A stretch of DNA of 64,000 bases, taken from assembly GCA_019635275.1 (NCBI GenBank), contig JAHBZV010000007.1, forward strand, positions 18,629 through 82,628. The letters run 5' to 3'. The stretch comes from Burkholderiaceae bacterium (lineage in GTDB: Bacteria > Pseudomonadota > Gammaproteobacteria > Burkholderiales > Burkholderiaceae_E). Positions 53,247 through 64,000 of this stretch are shown in pieces; the stretch's first letter is position 1; the number at the start of each line of letters is the position of its first letter. A program made the translations under genes and the position numbers. Under the pieces are notes generated by a model. It was not told the DNA's origin. It worked only from the letters and a program-made list of their open reading frames with translations, and made no database searches.

Positions 53247-54023
53247 ATGTCCTACGAGAACATCCTGGTCGAGACCCGCAGCCGGGTCGGCCTGGTCACG
53301 CTGAACCGGCCCAAGCAGCTCAACGCGCTCAACGATCGCCTGATGGACGAGCTCGGTGCCGCGCTGCGCGCCTTCGACGCCGACGACGGCATCGGGGCGA
53401 TCGTGATCACCGGCAACGAGAAGGCGTTCGCCGCCGGCGCCGACATCGCCGCGATGGCCGGCTGGAGCTACATGGACGTGTTCCGCAGCGAGTACATCAC
53501 CCGCAACTGGGAGACGCTCAGGCGGATCCGCAAGCCGGTCATCGCCGCGGTGGCCGGCTACGCGCTGGGCGGCGGTTGCGAGCTGGCGATGATGTGCGAC
53601 ATCGTGATCGCCGCGGACACCGCGAAGTTCGGCCAGCCCGAGATCCGGCTCGGTGTCATTCCCGGCGCCGGCGGCACCCAGCGCCTGCCGCGTGCGGTCT
53701 CGAAGGCCAAGGCGATGGACCTGTGCCTGACGGCCAGGACGATGGACGCCGAGGAGGCCGAGCGCGCCGGCCTCGTCTCGCGCGTGGTCCCGGCCGAGCG
53801 GCTGCTCGACGAGGCGCTCGAGGCCGCCACGACGATCGCGGGCTTCTCGCTACCTGCGCTGATGATGGCCAAGGAGGCGATCAACCGCGCCTACGAGGCG
53901 CCGCTCGCCGAGGGGATCCTCTTCGAGCGCCGCCTGTTTCACTCGCTGTTCGCCACCGAGGACCAGAAGGAGGGGATGGCGGCCTTCGTCGAGAAGCGCA
54001 AGGCGCAGTTCCGCCACCGCTGA
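53247..54023 (+). CDS. Enoyl-CoA hydratase
   Basis: 258 aa crotonase. Oxyanion-hole stretches AAGADIAAM (~62-70) and [11 protein letters not shown] (105-115); catalytic glutamates Glu112 (CEL) and Glu132 (QPEIRLG); [10 protein letters not shown] follows. Similar to PaaF and FadB-type short hydratases. Next to divergent paaK, so it may serve phenylacetate degradation, though the symbol is not certain. Shine-Dalgarno GAGGAG before the ATG. Confidence 0.93.
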   Translation: MSYENILVETRSRVGLVTLNRPKQLNALNDRLMDELGAALRAFDADDGIGAIVITGNEKAFAAGADIAAMAGWSYMDVFRSEYITRNWETLRRIRKPVIAAVAGYALGGGCELAMMCDIVIAADTAKFGQPEIRLGVIPGAGGTQRLPRAVSKAKAMDLCLTARTMDAEEAERAGLVSRVVPAERLLDEALEAATTIAGFSLPALMMAKEAINRAYEAPLAEGILFERRLFHSLFATEDQKEGMAAFVEKRKAQFRHR

Positions 54024-54066
54024 GGGTGGCCGCACCGGGAACCAGCCGCAGGGCGCGCGCCCCGAT

Positions 54067-54095
54067 TTGCGCGCCCCCGCAACAGTTGCTATAGT
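54067..54095 (+). promoter_or_regulatory. rrn promoter P1
   Basis: TTGCGC (54067-54072), 17-nt spacer, TATAGT (54090-54095). Confidence 0.5.
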
Positions 54096-54177
54096 TGCGG
54101 GCTCTGCAGTGCTTCGGCGCCGCAGGGCCGGCAGGGTCCGGGCCGCAAAGGCGGAACGGAACGGAAGGGCGAGCGAG

Positions 54178-54206
54178 TTGACAGGGTTGCAAAAAGTCTC
54201 CATACT
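54178..54206 (+). promoter_or_regulatory. rrn promoter P2
   Basis: Consensus -35 TTGACA (54178-54183), 17-nt spacer, CATACT (54201-54206). The strongest promoter match in the window. Confidence 0.75.
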
Positions 54207-54269
54207 CTCCCTTCTGTGCTGATCGCGAACAACTGCAAATGCAGCGCGATCGACGATCTTTAAAAACCA

Positions 54270-54289
54270 ACAGCCGATAAGTGTGGGCG
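54270..54289 (+). other. Left arm of pre-16S processing stem
   Basis: 20 nt perfectly complementary to 56022-56041, bracketing the 16S gene. Expected RNase III substrate. Confidence 0.8.
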
Positions 54290-54468
54290 TTCGGGCGAAC
54301 GCGCCAAGCCGAGGGTTCTCACGGACCCGAGGCGGGTTCCAATCCGGACTCGTTCCGGTGCGGATCTCGGAAAATCGAACGCTCACACGGTAAACAGATA
54401 TCCATTGGGTCAAACCAATGAATGTCGATTCCGTTGAGCAGGCCTGGCAACAGGCCAACCAAAAGATC

Positions 54469-55999
<1,531 letters not shown>

Positions 56000-56021
56000 C
56001 AGAGATCGCGCCAAGCACGGG

Positions 56022-56041
56022 CGCCCACACTTATCGGCTGT
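56022..56041 (+). other. Right arm of pre-16S processing stem
   Basis: Perfect 20-nt complement of 54270-54289. Confidence 0.8.
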
Positions 56042-56059
56042 CAGTTGGTTCAGACAACT

Positions 56060-56136
56060 GGGTCTGTAGCTCAGCTGGTTAGAGCACCGTCTTGATAAGG
56101 CGGGGGTCGCTGGTTCGAACCCAGCCAGACCCACCA
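56060..56136 (+). tRNA. tRNA-Ile (GAT)
   Basis: 77 nt with CCA. Acceptor GGGTCTG/CAGACCC, anticodon loop CTTGATAAG with GAT, T-arm GGTTCGAACC. In the 16S-23S spacer. Confidence 0.97.
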
Positions 56137-56147
56137 CGGTTTCACAC

Positions 56148-56223
56148 GGGGGTGTAGCTCAGCTGGGAGAGCACCTGCTTTGCAAGCAGGGGGTCATCGG
56201 TTCGATCCCGTTCACCTCCACCA
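56148..56223 (+). tRNA. tRNA-Ala (TGC)
   Basis: 76 nt with CCA. Acceptor GGGGGTG/CACCTCC (one G-U), anticodon loop TTTGCAA with TGC, T-arm GGTTCGATCC. 11 nt after tRNA-Ile. Confidence 0.97.
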
Positions 56224-56471
56224 CTGCCTCACGCGGTGGGCGGTGACAGTACCCCAGGGACGATGCGCGAGCGAATTCGCTCGAGTCCGCTCGCGCATCA
56301 TTCCTCGTTGAATGAGTCGGCTGTTCTTTAACAATTCGGAAGAAGATATCGTATTCAGTCTTTTTTGATCTGGATACGGGTTGTGATTGCATACACAACT
56401 GTTCTCTGTTCTCCAGAACTGAGAATTGCGGCATAACGCGAGCTTGATCCTGCACTCACTCTCATGGAGTG

Positions 56472-56484
56472 CGCAAAGTTATAG

Positions 56485-56491
<7 letters not shown>
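56472..56491 (+). other. Left arm of pre-23S processing stem
   Basis: 20 nt perfectly complementary to 59356-59375; it overlaps the 23S 5' end. Confidence 0.75.
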
Positions 56492-59355
<2,864 letters not shown>

Positions 59356-59364
<9 letters not shown>

Positions 59365-59375
59365 ATAACTTTGCG
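59356..59375 (+). other. Right arm of pre-23S processing stem
   Basis: Perfect 20-nt complement of 56472-56491. Confidence 0.75.
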
Positions 59376-59529
59376 AAAGCTCAGCGCTTGTGCCGCAAGG
59401 TTGTGGATGCCTCACAAACCCCGTGTTCACCCCGAACACGAAGACAGATCAAGAGCTGTTTCGATATCTTCCATCCGAATTGGCTCGTTCGCCGACCGGG
59501 AAACCGGGAAGCGGGCGGGTAACAAGTCA

Positions 59530-59646
59530 TGCCTGATGACCATAGCGCAGTGGAACCACCCCTTCCCATCCCGAACAGGACCGTGAAACGCTGTAGCGCC
59601 GATGATAGTGAGCTTCTCGCTTGTGAAAGTAGGACATCGTCAGGCA
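59530..59646 (+). rRNA. rrf: 5S ribosomal RNA
   Basis: About 117 nt from TGCCTGATGACC to the complementary GTCAGGCA; internal CCCATCCCGAACAGG and CGCCGATGATAGTG are typical. Confidence 0.95.
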
Positions 59647-59660
59647 AACCTCCGACGCAG

Positions 59661-59694
59661 AAAAGCCACCCTCCGGGGTGGCTTTTTTGTTTTG
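59661..59694 (+). terminator. Rho-independent terminator of the rrn operon
   Basis: Stem AAAAGCCACCC / GGGTGGCTTTT with TCCG tetraloop, followed by a T-rich tract (TTTTTTGTTTT). 14 nt after the 5S gene. Confidence 0.93.
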
Positions 59695-59805
59695 GGTCGC
59701 CGCCGGAACAGGGGCATCGCCCCGCCGCGCGCCGCACCCGCTAACCTGTCGGCTGGCGGCGCGCGCGCGGTCGGGCGCGGGCCAAACTGAGCGGTCGAGG
59801 AGGCG

Positions 59806-61905
59806 ATGGAGCGTTCATTCCGGGAAGAGGTCGGCAAGCTGCGGCTCGGCGACGGCGAGGTGTTCCACGGCGAGGGCATCCTCGCGGTGACGAAGGCGCT
59901 GCTGCAGTCCGGCGTCGCCTACGTCGGCGGCTACCAGGGCGCACCCGTGTCGCACGTGATGGACGTGCTCAACGACGCTCGCGACATCCTCGACGACCTC
60001 GGCGTGCACGTCGAGACCAACGCGTCGGAGGCCGGCGCCGCGGCGATGCTCGGCGCGTCGATCAACTATCCGCTTCGTGGCGCGGTCGCGTTCAAGTCGA
60101 CGGTGGGCACGAACGTCGCGTCCGATGCGCTGTCGAACCTCGCGTCGGCGGGCGTCAGGGGCGGCGCGCTGATCGTGCTCGGCGAGGACTACGGCGAGGG
60201 CTCGTCGATCATCCAGGAGCGCAGCCACGCGTTCGCGATGAAGTCGCAGATGTGGCTGCTCGACCCGCGCCCGAGCCTGCCGAAGATCGTCGAGATGGTC
60301 GAGCGCGGGTTCGAGCTTTCCGAGGCCTCGAGCACGCCGGTGATGCTGGAACTGCGGATCCGCGCCTGCCACGTGCACGGCTCGTTCGTGACGCGCGCGA
60401 ACCGACGGCCGGCGCTCTCGAAGAACGACCCGCTTCCCGGCCCGGAATTCGACTACGGCCGCATCTGCCTGCCGCCGGCGACCTACGCTCAGGAGAAGCA
60501 CAAGATCGAGGTGCGCTGGCCCGCGGCGGTCGCGTTCATCCGCGAGCATGGCCTGAACGAGACCTTCGACGGCGACCTCGGGCAGGTGGGCATCCTCTGC
60601 CAGGGGGGCCTCTACAACGCGACGGTGCGGGCGCTGCAGCTCCTCGGCCTGGCCGACGCGTTCGGCGCGTCGCGCGTGCCGATCTACTGCATGAACGTGA
60701 CCTACCCGCTGGTGCCCGACGAGATGGTCGCGTTCTGCGCCGGCAAGCAGGCGGTGCTGATGATCGAGGAGGGGCAGCCGGCCTACATCGAGGACGCGCT
60801 TCTCGCGACGCTGCGGCGCCATGACGTGAACTCGGTGCGGGTGCACGGCAAGGACCTGTTGCCGCTGGCGGGCGAGTACACCGGCGAGGTCGTGCTGAGC
60901 GGCGTCGCCGCGTTCCTCGAATCGGCCGGGATCGGCACCTCGGGCGCGGCCGGGCAGCTGTTGTCGGCGAAGAAGCTCGCCGCGGAACTCCTGGGCGGCG
61001 CGGTGCCTGCGCGGCCGCCGGGCTTCTGCGTAGGGTGCCCCGAGCGCCCGGTGTTCGCCGCGATGCGGATCGCCGGCAGGGAAACGGGTGCGTTCCACGT
61101 GTCGGCCGACATCGGATGTCACACCTTCGCGACGCTGCCGCCGTTCAACCTCGGCAACACGGTGCTCGGCTACGGGCTGGGGCTCGCGTCGAACTCCGCG
61201 ATGCAGCCGATGTTCGGCCGACGCACCGTGACGGTGATGGGCGACGGCGGCTTCTGGCACAACGGGCTCACGTCGGGCATCGCCAACGCGGTGTTCAACA
61301 AGGACGACGGCATCCTGGTGATCATGAAGAACGGCTACAGCTCGGCGACCGGCGCGCAGGAACTGCCGTCGAGCCCGCAGCACAGCGAGCCCAAGGCCGA
61401 CATGGCGATCGAGCGTGCGTTGAAGGGGATCGGCGTCGGCTGGATGAGGACAGTGGACAACTATCGGGTCGGCGAGGTGGCGAAGACGCTGAAGGAGGCG
61501 ATGACCACCGACTACGCGGGGCTGAAGGTGATCGTCGCCGAAGGCGAGTGCCAGCTCGAGCGGCAGCGGCGCCTGCGGCCGCAGGTGGCCGAGCGCCTGT
61601 CGAAGGGGCAGCGCAACGTGCGCGTGCGCTACGGCGTGGACGAGGACACCTGCAGTGGCGACCACTCCTGCATCCGCCTGTCCGGGTGCCCGACGCTCAC
61701 CGTGAAGGACAACCCCGACCCGCTGCGGAGCGACCCGGTAGCGACGGTGATCGACGGTTGCGTCGGATGCGGTCTGTGCGGCGAGAACGCGCACGCAGCG
61801 ACCTTGTGCCCGTCGTTCTATCGCGCCGAGGTGATCCAGAATCCGCGCGCCTGGGACCGGCTGGTCGCGGGCGTCGGCCGCAGCGTCAGGAGGCTGTTCT
61901 CGTGA
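59806..61905 (+). CDS. iorA: Indolepyruvate ferredoxin oxidoreductase, alpha subunit
   Basis: 699 aa. N-terminal pyrimidine-binding part (~15-190: YVGGYQGAPVSHVMDV, ETNASEAGAAAMLGAS), central part, C-terminal TPP-binding part (~400-600) with GDGGFWHNGLTSG near 480. Two Fe-S motifs lie near the end: CSGDHSCIRLSGCP (~615) and CVGCGLCGENAHAATLCP (~652). Oxidises aryl pyruvates to aryl-acetyl-CoA with reduction of ferredoxin. ATG 59806 has GAGGAGG just upstream. The beta gene overlaps by 4 nt. Confidence 0.9.
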   Translation: MERSFREEVGKLRLGDGEVFHGEGILAVTKALLQSGVAYVGGYQGAPVSHVMDVLNDARDILDDLGVHVETNASEAGAAAMLGASINYPLRGAVAFKSTVGTNVASDALSNLASAGVRGGALIVLGEDYGEGSSIIQERSHAFAMKSQMWLLDPRPSLPKIVEMVERGFELSEASSTPVMLELRIRACHVHGSFVTRANRRPALSKNDPLPGPEFDYGRICLPPATYAQEKHKIEVRWPAAVAFIREHGLNETFDGDLGQVGILCQGGLYNATVRALQLLGLADAFGASRVPIYCMNVTYPLVPDEMVAFCAGKQAVLMIEEGQPAYIEDALLATLRRHDVNSVRVHGKDLLPLAGEYTGEVVLSGVAAFLESAGIGTSGAAGQLLSAKKLAAELLGGAVPARPPGFCVGCPERPVFAAMRIAGRETGAFHVSADIGCHTFATLPPFNLGNTVLGYGLGLASNSAMQPMFGRRTVTVMGDGGFWHNGLTSGIANAVFNKDDGILVIMKNGYSSATGAQELPSSPQHSEPKADMAIERALKGIGVGWMRTVDNYRVGEVAKTLKEAMTTDYAGLKVIVAEGECQLERQRRLRPQVAERLSKGQRNVRVRYGVDEDTCSGDHSCIRLSGCPTLTVKDNPDPLRSDPVATVIDGCVGCGLCGENAHAATLCPSFYRAEVIQNPRAWDRLVAGVGRSVRRLFS

Positions 61906-63473
61906 GCCTCCCGCAACGTCCCACGACGATCCTGATCGCGGCGCTCGGCGGCGAGGGCGGCGGCGTGATGGCCGACTGGCTCGTCGACGCGGCCACGCGC
62001 AGCGGGTTTCCGGTGCAGAGCACCTCGATTCCGGGCGTCGCGCAGCGCACCGGCGCGACCACCTACTACCTCGAGATCTACCCGGCGCCGCGCGACGCGC
62101 TCGGCGGCCGCGAGCCGGTGATGTCGCTCACGCCGACGCCCGGCAACGTCGACGTGATGGTGGCATCCGAGCTGCTCGAGGCGGCGCGCGCGATGCAGAG
62201 CGGCTACGTGAGTCCCGAACGCACGACGTTCGTCGCGTCGACGCACCGCGTCTACGCCACCGTCGAGAAGATGCAGATGGGCGACGGCCGATTCGACGGC
62301 GAACGCGCGCTCGAGAGCGCCCGGCAGCTCGCGAAGCGGCCGGTGCTGTTCGACATGCGCGAGCTGGCGCTGGCCAACGGCACGGTGATCAACGCGGTGC
62401 TGTTCGGCGCGATGGCCGGGTCGGGTGCGCTGCCGCTGTCGCGCGACGCCTGCGAAGCGGCGATTCGGGCGGGCGGCCGCGGCGCCGAGGCGAGCCTGCG
62501 CGGCTTTGCGGCGGGGTTCGCGATCGCGGCCGGTGCGCCGGTCGGTGGGACTGCGGCTGGAGGAGCAGCGGCTGGAGGAGCAGCGGCTGGAGGAGCAGCC
62601 GGTGGTGCGGCAGCGACGGTGGAACCGCGCGCACCAGTGCGGCAGCCAGGTCGGTCGCCGCTCGACGCGCAGCAGGTCATCGCGCTCGGCGTCGAGCGGC
62701 TGAAGGAGTACCAGGGCGACGCCTACGCGGACCTCTTCGTGCAGCGCGTGAACTCGCTCGGCACGAACGACGCAGCGCTGCTCGCCGAAACGGCGCGCCA
62801 GCTCGCGGTCTGGATGAGCTACGACGACATCATCCGCGTGGCCGACCTCAAGACGCGCGCCACGCGCTTCGAGCGCGTGCGGCGCGAGGTCGGGGCGAAG
62901 GGCGACGAACCGGTCGTCGTCGTCGACTACCTGAAGCCCGGGGTCGAGGAAGTCGCTTCGCTGCTGCCGCCGTTCGCCGGGCGCAGGCTGGTCGCGTGGG
63001 CGCAACGGCGCGGCAAGCTCGATGCGTACAACGTCGGGATGCACCTGAAGACCTCGGGCGTCGCCGGGTTCCTCGTCATGCGCGGGCTGGCGCTGCTGCG
63101 GCGTTGGCGCCCGTACAGCCATCGCTACGCCGAAGAGCAGCAGCTGATCGAGCGCTGGCTCGGGCACGTTCGCGAGGCCGCGACACGCAGTGTCCCGCTG
63201 GCCCTGGAGATCGCGCGGTGCGCGCGCCTGCTCAAGGGCTATGGCGACACGCATCGGCGCGGGCGCGCGAGCTTCGTCGGGATTCTCGACGCACTCGTCG
63301 AGCATCCGCCGGTGACCGACGCTGCCGCGCAGGCTGCGGCGATCCGTGCGGCCTGCGCGGCTGCGCTCGCCGATCCCGAAGGCGATGCGCTGTCGCAGCA
63401 GCTCGGACGGAAGGTGATCTGGCTGAACCCCGGCGGGGCGACTGCCGCCGGCGCGACACGAAGTCGGGCGTGA
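61902..63473 (+). CDS. Indolepyruvate oxidoreductase beta-family subunit with C-terminal extension
   Basis: 523 aa, GTG start overlapping iorA by 4 nt (GTGA). Residues ~8-205 form the gamma/beta catalytic domain (ALGGEGGGVMADWLVDAA, GVAQRTGATTYYLEIYP, SELLEAARAM). The C-terminal ~300 residues (LDAQQVIALGVERLKEYQGD ... YNVGMHLKTSGVAGF) form the long DUF6537-like extension seen in proteobacterial enzymes. The two parts are joined by a Gly/Ala-rich linker made of perfect 15-bp repeats. No own ferredoxin domain. Confidence 0.85.
   Translation: MSLPQRPTTILIAALGGEGGGVMADWLVDAATRSGFPVQSTSIPGVAQRTGATTYYLEIYPAPRDALGGREPVMSLTPTPGNVDVMVASELLEAARAMQSGYVSPERTTFVASTHRVYATVEKMQMGDGRFDGERALESARQLAKRPVLFDMRELALANGTVINAVLFGAMAGSGALPLSRDACEAAIRAGGRGAEASLRGFAAGFAIAAGAPVGGTAAGGAAAGGAAAGGAAGGAAATVEPRAPVRQPGRSPLDAQQVIALGVERLKEYQGDAYADLFVQRVNSLGTNDAALLAETARQLAVWMSYDDIIRVADLKTRATRFERVRREVGAKGDEPVVVVDYLKPGVEEVASLLPPFAGRRLVAWAQRRGKLDAYNVGMHLKTSGVAGFLVMRGLALLRRWRPYSHRYAEEQQLIERWLGHVREAATRSVPLALEIARCARLLKGYGDTHRRGRASFVGILDALVEHPPVTDAAAQAAAIRAACAAALADPEGDALSQQLGRKVIWLNPGGATAAGATRSRA
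62555..62599 (+). repeat. Three perfect 15-bp tandem repeats in the iorB-like gene
   Basis: GGCTGGAGGAGCAGC repeated exactly three times (62555-62569, 62570-62584, 62585-62599), encoding a G-A-A-A-G unit in the linker. Confidence 0.95.
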
Positions 63474-63528
63474 AGAAGACCGTGAAGGCGCGAGCCGCGC
63501 AGACCCGGCGCACCGTAATCGACGCGGC

Positions 63529-64000
63529 TCAAGCCGCGAGCCACTGCCTGAGGTGCCGGTAGACGGCGGGTCGCGCAAGCAGGTCGAGGTGGCTGGTCTC
63601 GTAGCTGACCCACTGCGAGTCTCGCGCGAACAGCGATCGATGCGAGCGTCCGCCGCGGCCCAGTGCGCTGGCGAGCGGTACCAGCCCGTCGCCGACCAGC
63701 CGGTCCTTCAGGTCGCCGCCGCGGCGCCCGAGCGTGCCCGCGATCGCCAGGCAGCGCACCTGTCGCGGCAGCGGCGCGATTTCGCCGGTGTCTGCGCTGG
63801 GCGCCGGGCCCCGATCGGCTCCACTGGCTCCACTGGCTCCGTTCGCTCGGTTCGCTCCGCTGGCTCCGTTGGCTCCGCCGGCTCCGTTCGCTCCGTTGGC
63901 TCGATCGATCCGATCGCTCCCGCAATTTGCGTCGAGCACGGTGCCGTGGCGCAGGTCGGTGATGCCGGCGCTGCGGATCCGGCCCAGGCGAGCGAACGGA
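63529..64000 (-). CDS. Alpha/beta hydrolase (lipase-like), C-terminal part
   Basis: 157 codons to the stop; the 5' part is beyond the window. From the edge the frame reads LGRIRSAGITDLRHGTVLDA, then a low-complexity GAN/GAS stretch, then VRCLAIAGTLG, GDGLVPLASALG (catalytic Asp region) and SHLDLLARPAVYRHLRQWL (catalytic His). These match the C-terminal half of PGAP1/lipase-type hydrolases common in Burkholderiales. An internal start-like codon at 63939 is not used. Convergent with iorB; 55 nt between. Confidence 0.72.
   Translation of the reverse strand, partial: PFARLGRIRSAGITDLRHGTVLDANCGSDRIDRANGANGAGGANGASGANRANGASGASGADRGPAPSADTGEIAPLPRQVRCLAIAGTLGRRGGDLKDRLVGDGLVPLASALGRGGRSHRSLFARDSQWVSYETSHLDLLARPAVYRHLRQWLAA
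63815..63910 (-). repeat. Degenerate 9-bp tandem repeat inside the hydrolase
   Basis: About ten copies of a GGCTCCNNN-like 9-mer (on the + strand) encode the Gly-Ala-Asn/Ser tripeptide run on the reverse strand. Confidence 0.85.

Larger units (their letters stand above)
54024..54468 (+). promoter_or_regulatory. rrn promoter and leader region
   Basis: 445 nt without a gene. It holds two sigma-70 promoters, a boxA-like GATCTTTAAAAA (54255-54266) for antitermination, and the left arm of the pre-16S processing stem (54270-54289). Confidence 0.75.

Noticed and set aside
63815-63910. CRISPR-like repeat array
   Set aside because: Repeat unit is 9 bp with no spacers and is part of a coding frame. 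No CRISPR array or cas gene seen in the window.

Overview
This is a 64-kb window of very GC-rich chromosomal DNA. Gene content and order point to a betaproteobacterium of the Burkholderiales type: a DUF3683/HIT/DUF971/ubiE/Tim44/ubiJ block, mltA-apaG-rpe-gph-trpEGDC, and an rrn operon in the order 16S-tRNA-Ile-tRNA-Ala-23S-5S. I cannot name genus or species from the sequence alone. Function calls rest on motifs and recognised family likeness read by eye; no database search was run.

Layout. (1) 1-19.9 kb is core genome: the hemA 5' end, ilvA, a YqaA-type membrane protein, a giant FAD/Fe-S oxidoreductase, a HIT protein, ubiquinone genes (ubiE, ubiJ), an rlpA / cyclic-2,3-diphosphoglycerate-synthetase-like pair, an SDR, gdhA, and a small cell-envelope and metal-stress cluster. 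(2) 20.0-37.9 kb is an accessory island ending at the 3' end of tRNA-Phe. It holds a truncated mddA-like methyltransferase gene, an IS3-family element that is itself split by an IS66 element with a clean 8-bp duplication, an integron-cassette-like attC plus a small membrane-protein gene, a serine recombinase with a repeat-rich res-like site, a zinc-ribbon protein, a second IS3-family element, and a complete type I restriction-modification operon (HTH-hsdR-hsdM-hsdS). A 1276-aa SIR2 (sirtuin) defence protein follows hsdS with a 1-nt stop/start overlap. (3) 38.0-53.2 kb is core again: ubiH-like, dsbC-like, mltA, apaG, rpe, gph, a Trp-rich leader peptide and trpEGDC, an M61 peptidase, yhdH/acuI, a lipoprotein and paaK. 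(4) 53.2-64 kb has an enoyl-CoA hydratase, a complete rRNA operon with two promoters and processing stems, a two-gene indolepyruvate:ferredoxin oxidoreductase, and the 3' end of a lipase-like hydrolase.

How the genes work together. The island's main cargo looks like layered phage defence: restriction by HsdRMS and a probable NAD-consuming sirtuin translated from the same message. The trp genes appear to be controlled by attenuation through a 25-aa leader with five Trp codons. paaK, the enoyl-CoA hydratase and the indolepyruvate oxidoreductase suggest catabolism of aromatic amino acids or phenylacetate around the rRNA operon. Several core genes have a -10-like hexamer only 7-12 nt before ATG and no Shine-Dalgarno, which suggests leaderless or near-leaderless mRNAs.
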